DNA of 64,000 bases from Charina bottae (taxonomy: Eukaryota; Chordata; Lepidosauria; Squamata; Charinaidae): positions 90,604,421-90,668,420 of the forward strand of contig JALMGJ010000005.1 in the NCBI GenBank assembly GCA_023362775.1. The letters run 5' to 3'. Shown in pieces: positions 55,042-64,000 of this stretch. The notes under the pieces are model-generated. The model saw only the letters and a list, made by a program, of their open reading frames with translations. It did no database searches and had not been told where the DNA came from. The first letter of the stretch is position 1. Every line of letters starts with the position of its first letter. The position numbers were made by a program, and so were the translations under genes.

Positions 55042-55828
55042 AATTTCTCATCCTGGTCATAAGATATTTTGAAGGGGAAAAAAAGCATTAACCTGTGCTG
55101 GCCAATATTCCCCCAATTTTTCTCGATATGAAACGAAGTCTGATCATAATTGTTCATCTTGTCAAAAGGAAAACAAATTAGACATATTTGGCCCTTCCTA
55201 ATTTCTCTAAATAGAAAAATACCTGGGATTTTCAGGTTTATTATGAACCTATCATTAGTTTGAAGACAAATAGCACAATCTTCTGAAGTTCCAATACATT
55301 ATGTGATTTCCAATCCCAGGTAAGTGAATGTGGGTCTGATGTTTTAGTTGCAAACAGGGAAGGAAATTTGACTACATGAGTGATTCCCACCCCTCACCCC
55401 CCTTTCCCAGTTGCCAAGTTACTAATAAACTGTTATTTAATTCAGTCATCTCCATTTCCATAAATCCTGTTTTCTCCAGTTCAGAAGAACCAGGGGAAAA
55501 CAGCTGATAGCCCACTGTTAAGTATCAAATCCCTCTATAAATGGAGTTTGCATTATACTCATTGGCAAGTGAGATTGAAGATAACTGTCTTTTACGCTGA
55601 AGACTATGTTTGACAATTCAGATGGAACTGAAGCAAGGGACTAAGGGACTTTCCTCATTTGCACTAAAGTATGGTACAAATGTTGTGGCATAATCTTTTT
55701 TTCTTCCACGTTCCCATGATATCTCATCACCAGCCCATGAGTGAAACAGCCTTATATCACCTTTAACTGTACTTGTAGTAGAATAGTATTTGCCCCCTTA
55801 TTCCAACATTGTCCAACAGCATATTCAA
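55042..55828. other. Unassigned DNA
   Basis: No recognised feature. Confidence 0.4.
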
Positions 55829-55832
55829 GGTA

Positions 55833-56242
55833 CAGGTAGTCCTCGCTTAACAACCACAGTTGGAACCAGAATTTTGGTTGCTAAGCGAAGTGGTCATTAA
55901 GCAAATCTAACCCAATTTTATGAACTTTTTTGCGATGGTCATTAAGCAAATCACCATGGCAGTTAATCGAACCACGTGGCTGTTAGGTGAATCATGCGGT
56001 TCCCCATTGATTTTGCTTGCCCGAAGCCAGCCAGAAAGGTTGAAAATGGTGATAATGTGACCACAGGATGCTGTGATGGTCATAAATGCGAACTGGTTGC
56101 TAAGCACCCAAATCATGATCACATGACTGTGGGGACGCTGCGATGGTTGTAAGTGTGAAGACCGGTCACAAGTCGTTTTTTTCAGCACCGTCGTAAGTCT
56201 GAACTGTCACTAAACGAATGGTTGTTAAGCAAAGACTACCTG
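55833..56242. mobile_element. Complete pogo/Tigger-like MITE
   Basis: Begins CAGGTAGTCCTCGCTTAACA and ends TTGTTAAGCAAAGACTACCTG-like sequence, with TA at 55831-55832 and 56243-56244. The internal CATTAAGCAAATC and GATCACATGACTGTGGGGAC blocks are shared with 17079-17456. Confidence 0.87.
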
Positions 56243-56244
56243 TA

Positions 56245-58178
56245 TGTAAAGTTTGCTTGTCTTTGTCACCTATTACCTTTGAAGAAGTTCAGGTAACTGA
56301 GAACAGAGGCAATAAAGCAGTGGGGACAGCAAATCTCATACCAGTATAGTTTTCTGCTGATTCAAGGATGGGCAGAGAGCATTTTGACTCAGCAGTTCAG
56401 ATCCTTCAGGTTGCATTTGCCAGCTATTTGGAGTAGTGTGCCAATCAGACTTGGTGTTAGTATTTCAGAGCAAGCCAACAGCAAATGATAATCTTTCTTT
56501 GGCTAAGCCATCACCATCATTGACAAAACTTTTAAAAACCTCTCTGATACATTTCTTATTGATCCTGCTAGACATGAGAAAGGTGGTGACACTCAGTGGC
56601 AGAAGTGGCATCTCTTTGAGAAATGTCAAATGTTAAAAGACAGCAATGAAACAATCATGTTATGCCATTGGCGGAGGAGAAGGAAAAGGGGAGAAGGAGA
56701 AGGAGAAGGAGATCCATAGAATGGTTTGAATTCATTCACTGTTGTTAGTTAAATTCTTAGTGAGAAAATCATCCACTAGTTTACCTCCAACTATTCTGGT
56801 CATTCTGGGTACTCCTGGCTGTCAGCCTGAAGTTACTATAGCAGCCAGCAAATCCATGCACTAACTTACACTAATTTCCTGTCAACTCTTGTTTAACCAG
56901 GTTGGTCTGTTGGATCATAAAATTCCAAAAACATCTGGTGTGGCTTCCCATGGGCAGGCACAACTTGATGGCCAAATTTTACTTCTAAGTCCCTTAAAAG
57001 CCTGGGGTACAAGAACTTGGTGAGGTGACTTCCTTCCTTATATATTATTGCACTCTCATTGGTCAGGAGAAATATTCTGTGAGTATCAATCTGCATGTGG
57101 CTTTGTCCAGGTCTTTCTTGTTCCACAACCACAGAATTACCTTCTCTTGAAGTTCATCAAAAGCCAGTCTTGTTTGGGGGGATTGAATAAGTCAAGCAAC
57201 TTACAGCTGAAATCTGAACTATCACAGCATTGCTTGGGTAAATGTATATGCTTTCTTTCACTAACCACCCTAATCAGATCAAATCAAGTCTTTTTTACAG
57301 CCATAGACCAGCATAAAACAAATCCACCCTAAAATGGGTACAACTGACACATTAATGTTCAAAAATATATGTATAAGTTATAGATATCATTTTATAATAA
57401 CATTTAAAGCAGCATTCAGATGGTTGATGCCAACGTATTAAAGACACTTTAAAGAATAAAACATAATGCCAGGCAAGCCCATTGCAATAGATCTTTCTTG
57501 GGAATAGAGCATGTTTATGTGGGTGCCTGCATATGCTTTGCCTGTATTCATAGGAGAATATGGAACTGCCATCTTTATCCCTATTGGTGGATATAACTGT
57601 TCATTTCTAAAATGCACTGAGTTTTAGCAACAATCAGGGTTTGCTAGCTATTCCAACAGCCTCATTTTGTGTTCATGGCAACTCTTGTAGCAATTCACGG
57701 AGAATAGTGGATGGCAAATTGTAGCCAGTCTCTGCTTAGAATCTTGCTGTATTATTTATTGCCTCATGTAATTATTTAAACAACATCCACTCATTCCAAA
57801 GTGCTTCCCATCCATAACCAGGTATAAATCAACCAAATGAAGTAAAGAAGGAACAGGAAAGCACTTCCACTTAGCACATATCCAATACAATCTGGATAAA
57901 AGTGAAAAAGCACATTTCACATATTTTTATTAGAGTTGGAGAAGTTATTTGGTGCTGTTGGTTTAAAACAGTCTTTAAGGCAATTGATCATAAAGGACAG
58001 TCTAAGGTCCCCTTCCATGCATTAAACACACTTCAGCAAAGCTTTACCTCTTGATATCATTTCTGAACTACATTGTCAATTGCAAGAACATTAGCACAAC
58101 CAGCAAGATTTTACAAGCTGTACATAAATTTCAGTTGGAAAGCAAGAGAAATTGGAAAGCAAGATAAAAATACAGCCA

Positions 58179-58180
<2 letters not shown>
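56245..58180. other. Unassigned DNA
   Basis: Contains a GGAGAA-type purine run at 56674-56711. No exon or named repeat recognised. Confidence 0.4.

Positions 58181-58181
<1 letters not shown>

Positions 58182-58208
<27 letters not shown>
58182..58208. repeat. (AC)n microsatellite
   Basis: About 13 AC units followed by a short TA run. Confidence 0.95.
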
Positions 58209-58209
<1 letters not shown>

Positions 58210-58215
<6 letters not shown>

Positions 58216-59342
58216 GAATCCCCAGAGCTAATAAATAATAAAGGGTTATCATCTCAATGTTTGGGATTTTCCTGAAGGTATTCTTGTTAAAAATATAACA
58301 CCAATGTTTTAACCAGTATCTATACAGTAAAGCCAGTTCAATAGACAGACCCTAATTGCATTTTTCAGATGGCTGGAGTGAGTACCTTAGATTTCCAAAT
58401 AGTCAGCATAAATTAAGGACAACTATTTGTCTCTGGGAGCCTCTAGATTGTGAAGGATCTGTGGAATGGGTTTTATTTTATTTATTTTTTTCCTTTTTGC
58501 ATGCTGAAACGGGGGTTAAATTAAGTCCTATGTGAGGAAAACTGAAAAGGGGCAGATAGATTCCCAGTCAGCTGCCTTCCTAAAAGTGGTCCCCAAGTTA
58601 CTTCCAGAGACAAGACTTTAGGAACGTGGAGCATCTTTTCGTCCTTCAGGGGCAACATGGGGGCAACGGCCTCATGGAGAAAGTTGCACTTGAGAGGGGA
58701 AAGCAGTGCAGAAGGCCGGCTTCAATCTGCCTGATGAGAGCCAGGATTTCAGAGATCGTAAAGCATCCTAGAGATATCCCCTGGAAGGAATAAAAGTGGC
58801 ATACTCTGCCAAGTGGATAACCCCACTCTCAATGGCTCAGCCATCCTTCAAAAGCCTGGGAGCTCGATTGCTTAAGAGAGAGAGAGAGAGAGAGGGATGT
58901 AATTCTCCCGCCTTACCTTGATCTGGTCCAGCGTAGCTTTTGAGGTGGCTTCTGTCCACTACAAGAAGGAGAGGAATTACTGCCAATTCCCTGTGAGTCA
59001 TCCTAAATGACAGAGTGAGCCTCTTCACTCAGCCTTCTTGCTGCCTCTGGTATGTGACAGCTGCCGGCTTGCTTTGGAACAAGCGTGTCCCATTCTGCTG
59101 TCTTCTGCAGGGGGAGCAGTCTGTGAAAAGATTCAGCAGCACGAGAAAGCAGAAATGCAGGAGGGGGCGTGGGAGAAAGCAGGAGCCAAGAGGCTGAGAA
59201 AGGAATATACCATGCAAGCCGCTGCTGTCTCTCTCCACCTTCTCCTGACGAGTGGGAAGGCTGGACTGTTTTTCCAAGTTACTTTTCCAGAATCCCAAAG
59301 AATCACTGGAAAACTGACGTGACTGTGCTTTGCAGTCTCTTT
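58210..59342. other. Unassigned, less AT-rich unique DNA
   Basis: The segment 58560-59330 is richer in G+C than its surroundings and has an (AG)n run at 58874-58894. Open frames exist on both strands (94 codons plus, 59038-59322), and TTCTGCTGTCTTCTGCAG| at 59109 resembles a splice acceptor. No domain was recognised (see findings). Confidence 0.35.
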
Positions 59343-59397
59343 CAAAAAATAAAATAATAAAAAATAAAAAATAAAAAAATAAAATAAATAAAATAAA

Positions 59398-59443
<46 letters not shown>
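59343..59443. repeat. (AAAAT)n/(AAT)n microsatellite
   Basis: A-rich pentamers pass into about 15 AAT units. The poly-isoleucine part of a 164-codon minus frame comes from this repeat. Confidence 0.95.
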
Positions 59444-59444
<1 letters not shown>

Positions 59445-59581
59445 GCAACTGTGACTTGGGGAGGCAGGCAGGGAGGGGGACGTGTTTTAGGTGCTGCTTA
59501 TACTGTATATGAAGAGCTGCCAATTAATCCTACATCTCTCAAGCCTTTGAGGGTCCTCAGAAGCCATTGTTGCTTTACAGC

Positions 59582-59630
59582 CGGGGGGGGGGGGGGTGCT
59601 GGATAAGAGAGATCCGGGGGGGGGGCTGGA
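59582..59630. repeat. Poly(G) tracts with short duplication
   Basis: A G12-13 run, then the phrase GCTGGATAAGAGAGATCC repeated twice with further G tracts between. A G-quadruplex is possible. Confidence 0.85.
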
Positions 59631-59647
59631 TAAGAGAGATCCAGGTT

Positions 59648-60247
59648 TAAACCTGGGGGATGCTACCTGGTGCCAGCTTGAAAGGCATCGTAGTGGCAGA
59701 TGAAGGTATTCCTGAAGGAGAGTTCTCCTGGCTGATTTGGTGTTTGAATGCCCTGGTCACCGCATGAAATGCATTGTTATGATGCATGAACTCCAAAGGA
59801 CAACAGCCATTAAAGGGGGTCCAAATGGCATCCGTGTGACATGAGTATATTTTTGGAAGTGTTAGAAATGCAAGGGGGTGGGGCAGGAGGTATCTGTTGA
59901 TGTTGACTGAACAAATACAAAGCTAGGTCATATGGAAGCACCGATGCAGTTATGGAGATTGTTAGCATGGGGGGCAATAGATGTGTTGGGATATTTAGAT
60001 ACATTTGATTTGGTGGGTTAGTTGGGTTTTTCATCCCTTTGGCCATTTGGCTTGATTGAACAACGAAGGATGCAAACTCTGGAGGTCATCTCTGGATCCC
60101 AGGAGGTGGACACCTACAGTATGATTTCTTCGATGCACCTTTCAGAACATGTGAAGAACAGATGGGCTGATCTGCGCAACAATGGGACACTGGGTATACA
60201 CTGGAGGCCACAGGGAAGTAGGAGCTATTTTGCATTTATATGCTTCC
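59648..60247. other. Unassigned DNA
   Basis: No recognised feature. The 79-codon frame at 60022-60261 is unsupported. Confidence 0.4.
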
Positions 60248-60260
60248 TATATTATTATTA

Positions 60261-60576
60261 AGGGGCATGGTGGGTTAGCGGGTAAGACACCAGGCTTGTC
60301 GATCGGAAGATCGCAAGTTCGGAGGTTTGAATCCCTAGCCCCATGTGACAGAGTGAGCTCCCGCACTCGCCCCAGCTCTTGCCAACCTAGCAATCCGAAA
60401 GCATGCAAATGCAAGTAGATAAATAGGTACCACTTCAGTGGGAAGGTAACAGCGTTCCGCGTGTGTCATGCCGGCCACATGACCGTGGAAGCGTCTTCGG
60501 ACAGCGCTGGCTCTTTGGCTAAGAACCCCTAGAGTTGCACACGACTGCACAAATGTGTGGGGGAACCTTTACCTTT
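60261..60576 (+). mobile_element. Sauria SINE, full length with small internal deletion
   Basis: The tRNA-like head GGGGCATGGTGGGTTAGCGG has an A box near 60271 and B box GGTTTGAATCC at 60324-60334. The body continues to CGGACAGCGCTGGCTCTTTG and the tail GTTGCACACGACTGCACAAA, ending GGAACCTTTACCTT. Compared with 62727-62813 it lacks the CAAACGGAGATGAGCACCGG stretch. The target duplication TATATTATTATTA is identical at 60248-60260 and 60577-60589. A real tRNA is excluded by the anticodon-side structure and the SINE body. Confidence 0.94.
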
Positions 60577-60652
60577 TATATTATTATTATTACTATTACT
60601 ATTACTATTACTATTACTATTACTATTACTATTACTATTACTATTACTTACT
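60577..60652. repeat. (ATT)n/(TTACTA)n microsatellite
   Basis: Starts with the SINE's downstream target duplication and then extends as about nine TACTAT hexamers. Confidence 0.93.
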
Positions 60653-62717
60653 ATTAGATTTTTATTCTGCCTTTTTATATATAACCTTTAAATTGCTAAG
60701 TGGACATCGTGCAAGCCTATCTTGACCCTATCCCTGTAACAGTACGTTTTCATGCTATTTTGGGATCAGTTAAAGTTTTCCTGGGTCAAGAGTCACCCTT
60801 GCCAAGGGCCACTCTTACAAAAGTTGTTTTTGGGACCAACATATGTAATGCAAATGCAACTGTCCCTCACTTACACTGAAGTACAGTTAATTTGATTACT
60901 GTCCTATCATGCATTTCTTTTTTCCCTCTTCTGCTATATGAAAATGACAATTTGTTATCTGTTTTTGGAGGTTTTGAGGGCCCTCTCAAAGGAGGTCAAG
61001 CCATTACGCAGACCTGGGACTTCAATTGGACACATTGTACTACTCTAGTACCTAAGAGATTGGGAATCATTTCAAAAGCGGTGGGAAAATGAAGCCAGCA
61101 GACCTTTGGTTGGCTTTGTTTTGACTTATAAAATTAATAAGATTCTCATTGGAGCTTGTACATCTGCCTGTTCATGGAAGCAGAGTCCTTGGTTTCCATG
61201 GCATCAGTAGCAATCACTAATATTGTGCAACTATTTGTGGTGACATTTGGTACAACTGGTTTCTCCAGCAATTCTTAGAGATCATTGTTTTGTTGGAGCT
61301 TTCAAAAATATACTTGGGGGAAAAAGGGGAAGCCCCATTATGTTGTTTAGCTCACCACCCCGGAAGAGTGCACCATTCAAAGCCCTGTGGGCAATAAAGC
61401 GCACTTGTCACTGGGGACACTATGGCAGAACAAACCAAAAAAAACCAATTAAAAAAGGAACAGATGGGTGCCAAAATATATGTACAGAAAGAAACAGGAT
61501 TAAATTAAATATGAGATGGGCCACCGTCTACCAATGAAAAGCAATATGATCTCAACATTATTATTGATGCTGGAGAGACACTTCTAATACTCAAGTTCTA
61601 TTAGAAATCAAAGGCATTGAAAACATTGTATCAGGAATTTTTGGCTATTACTCCAGAAATCAGATTAACTTTCATGGGTACCACCTGTTGAGCAGTTAAG
61701 AGGCCCAGATTGTTCAGGACAAAGGTTACATTACTGACGTATGATAATTTAGATCTAGAAGCATCTATTTTGGTCCCATGAAGTATAGTAGATATATCAA
61801 TAGTGTTGAGAATATCTAGATGCATGTTTAACTTTTCCCCTTATTGGCTCTTCACACTTCTTTCAGCACAGCACAGGACCACATAGCTCAGGATATTTGT
61901 CTTTTTCTAAAAAAAAATTGTATCACAAAAATTCTACATTTACATTAAAAAATCCTACAACAAGCTTTTTACATTTTTCGTACGTCCTGAAGTATATTAA
62001 TTTTATCTTTTATAAAAGAGATGTAATTCTGCCAGGCCCAATAAAATAATGTTTTCTCTTTTTATTTTCTGAGCAAATGAATTTTGTTAGAGACCTTCTC
62101 TAGCAGAGCTATTGACCAAACTTTATCAAACTATATTTCAAGTTAAATATTATTCAAGTATTTCCACTGGTGGGCAATGATTAGCTTTGCTGCTAAAGGG
62201 AGATAGAAGTTAAGTTTCCTGCTTCATAACTTTGTATTCCTCCCATCAAATATACAGTATATGCTAAGCCAAATTTTGGTGATGAGGGTTAAATGCCAGC
62301 AAGATTTATGTTGGCAAAATGCAAAGCTTCACTGGATATATACATATATGACATGAATTATATCAGGGTTTTTGTGGCCACAGTGATTGACATGGTTATT
62401 AAATGGTTCTATAGAGCACCTTGGTTGAAGATTGATGGCAACCACATATTAAACAGCTATTTCTCTTTGATTTTGGTTATCCTTGACTTTTCAGCAATGC
62501 CACCACCACTAACTATTCTATACTTCTCAGTCAGTTCTGCAGCTGAGTTGGTATTCAAGCTAGACATGTGTCATTTTCAGAGGATCATGGTGATAGCCTT
62601 CTGCTCAACCCCTTTGTATTTGTGCTATCGGGTCCTCTAAGATCAATCTCAGCCATCATACTTTTAGCATTGATATGATACTGCTGGAAAAAAAGTAATC
62701 TAGGAATTTGAGATATC
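60653..62717. other. Unassigned DNA
   Basis: Two kilobases without a recognised repeat. Frames at 61247-61537 and 62293-62640 (115 codons, hydrophobic) show no family signature that I recognise and no exon borders. Confidence 0.4.
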
Positions 62718-62726
62718 TATAATATG

Positions 62727-62813
62727 CTGGCTCTTTGGCTAACAAACGGAGATGAGCACCGGCCCCTAGAGTCGGACACGACTGCACAAATGTGCAGGGG
62801 GTACCTTTACCTT
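62727..62813 (+). mobile_element. Sauria SINE, strongly 5' truncated
   Basis: CTGGCTCTTTGGCTAACAAA CGGAGATGAGCACCGG through GTCGGACACGACTGCACAAA to GTACCTTTACCTT. Flanked by a ~12-bp duplication, TATAATATGCTG (62718-62729 and 62814-62825), which overlaps the SINE start by microhomology. Confidence 0.92.
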
Positions 62814-62825
62814 TATAATATGCTG

Positions 62826-63298
62826 ATCCAGCTCAACAACTCATTAACATATGAATTTAATAATATGATGAAATGTTGAACTAATCTTTTTAACAGGCTA
62901 GATGAAATCCAGTGGACTGAATGAGGGCCAATACTTTGTAGTTTAATCCCAAAGTATCTTCCTCTAATTCAGGGACATAGTATCCAACCACATCTGGATA
63001 GGGTTCTCCTTCCAAAAAAAGAATGGATTTTTAGATTATTAGAGCTCTTTGATCCAGCCTTTCCTTGAAAGGTCCAAATCACAGGATTCAGATGGACAGA
63101 GACAGCCCATCCCATCCCTATCAGCCCTGATTCCAAAGCATGAATAACCCAGCCCTTTTCTCTTCCAGTCAATTAATTTGCATTTGTGTACTGGCAACAT
63201 GCAATTTTTAGGTGACCTATCAATCATCTTCCAGCCTTTTTTTCAGTCTTCCTAACTGTTGCACCTGTGGGGTTGTCATTTCTTTTTCTACTTCCTGC
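62826..63298. other. Unassigned DNA
   Basis: No recognised feature. Confidence 0.4.
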
Positions 63299-63338
63299 CG
63301 TGTGTGTGTGTGAGTGTGTGTGTGTGTGTGTGTGTGTT
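63299..63338. repeat. (TG)n microsatellite
   Basis: About 19 TG units with one interruption. Confidence 0.95.
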
Positions 63339-63340
63339 TT

Positions 63341-63860
63341 CCTCCATAGGGAGAAAATAAATTAAAAAAATATCTCCTGCATTTTTTGCCACTTTTTAAA
63401 ACCACCCTGTGATTCCATGTGGAGAGGGAGCTAAAATAATGACAGAAATGGAGTGCCTAGAGAAGTCCCATTTTTATGGGGCCTGTCTAGGACTATGCTT
63501 CAGTTACAGATGTTAAAAGGGATAGTTAGCCATTTAGTAAGTAGCTTGCATGACATAGGAGGAATTAGTTGACTGCATAGAGTTTCTTTAATAGAATGCA
63601 AGGCTGGGTTTGTTTAGAATAAAACCTAATTGCCTGGAAGTTAGTTGATTGGACTAATTAACTCCATTTTGGTGTTCCTAAGTTCTCCATTGACCTAGTT
63701 AAGCATGTTGTGGGAACACCACTAAGATCTGATGCTACCTTTAGAATTAGGTTTTTGCTGGAAATGGTTTAGAAACTGCATGTATTACTGATTGCATCAC
63801 CCAGAGTTTTCATTAGCATAGATAACCCCGATCACAGTAGTCTTTAAAAAACTGCACTTG
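63341..63860. other. Unassigned DNA
   Basis: No recognised feature. Confidence 0.4.
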
Positions 63861-63864
63861 TGTC

Positions 63865-64000
63865 CTATTAGTTTGCAGATTCAGTTCAAAGTTGGTCCTC
63901 ATCTTTTATTATCTTGGGGATCCACGATGGCCACCTGCAAACACCATCTCCGTAAGATGTTTGGTTGACCATCCCAAGGAAGAAATTCTGGAATGCCCTC
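63865..64000 (+). pseudogene. CR1/L2-type LINE RT remnant running off the window
   Basis: CAGATTCAGTTCAAAGTTGG TCCTCATCTTTTATTATCTT GGGG.. aligns in order with the conserved IQFKVL..LLxxLG segment near the end of CR1/L2 ORF2. GTAAGATGTTTGGTTGACCA follows. It is decayed and continues beyond the right edge. Confidence 0.55.

Noticed and set aside
59029..59523. 164-codon minus-strand protein
   Set aside because: The middle is poly-isoleucine and poly-phenylalanine from the AAT/AAAAT microsatellite.
60262..60340. tRNA gene on the plus strand
   Set aside because: A and B box words are present, but the sequence continues into a Sauria SINE body and tail with target duplications. It is a tRNA-derived SINE head.
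62293..62640. 115-codon hydrophobic plus-strand ORF as a membrane protein
   Set aside because: AT-rich sequence readily gives hydrophobic frames. No promoter, exon border or family signature was seen.
1..64000. A previously undescribed multi-gene system
   Set aside because: No cluster of unrelated intact coding sequences exists here. All sizeable coherent coding text belongs to known retrotransposon types.

Overview
This window looks like a gene-poor, AT-rich stretch of a squamate reptile (lizard or snake) nuclear genome. The main evidence is the repeat set. There are several Sauria SINEs, with a tRNA-derived head, a Bov-B type tail and ACCTTT ends. There are 5S-rRNA-derived SINEs, CORE/MIR-like SINEs and CR1/L2-type LINE tails with (TAAA)n ends. 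R4-type, Penelope-like, hAT and pogo/Tigger-like elements and a reptile-style full-length L1 are also present. I found no convincing host protein-coding exon, no genuine tRNA or rRNA gene, no prokaryotic gene organisation and no CRISPR array. Long ORFs are either pieces of retrotransposons or artefacts of low-complexity repeats.

Layout. 1-5 kb: a SINE at the edge, a full-length Sauria SINE with perfect 13-bp target duplications, and a decayed R4-type LINE carrying a nested LINE tail. 5-12 kb: AT-rich unique DNA with a complete 505-bp TA-flanked MITE at 7655-8159 and a MITE/Sauria-tail chimera near 10.8-11.0 kb. 12-20 kb: a foldback of a Penelope-associated repeat, clustered 5S-derived SINEs (one with a Sauria SINE inserted in it) and another MITE. 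20-28 kb: a CR1/L2 remnant, a 5'-truncated LINE whose open frame ends in an intact C2H2 finger, a Penelope-like remnant and a near-perfect 219-bp palindrome. 28-48 kb: mostly unique sequence with four hAT-type non-autonomous elements, three with exact or near-exact 8-bp target duplications visible at first sight, two further LINE RT remnants and several microsatellites.

The main object is a complete L1 retrotransposon at 48882-55024, flanked by an identical 17-bp target duplication at a TT|AAAA site. It has a CpG-rich 5' end, ORF1, ORF2 with all the recognisable endonuclease and reverse-transcriptase catalytic motifs, a zinc-finger-like C-terminus, a short pyrimidine-rich 3' UTR and an AATAAA signal. 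The frames are broken by only a few small lesions. Three of them lie at A7 runs, and two of those share an identical 18-nt context. It is therefore either a young, recently inactivated copy or an intact element with homopolymer sequencing errors.

55-64 kb: unique DNA with another complete MITE, a full-length Sauria SINE whose downstream target duplication runs into a microsatellite, a young truncated Sauria SINE and a CR1/L2 fragment running off the right edge. There is no evident novel multi-gene system. The most useful second-look items are the L1 frame breaks, the foldbacks, the internal minisatellite of one hAT family, the tandem R4 3' ends and a few candidate regulatory or exon-like unique segments.
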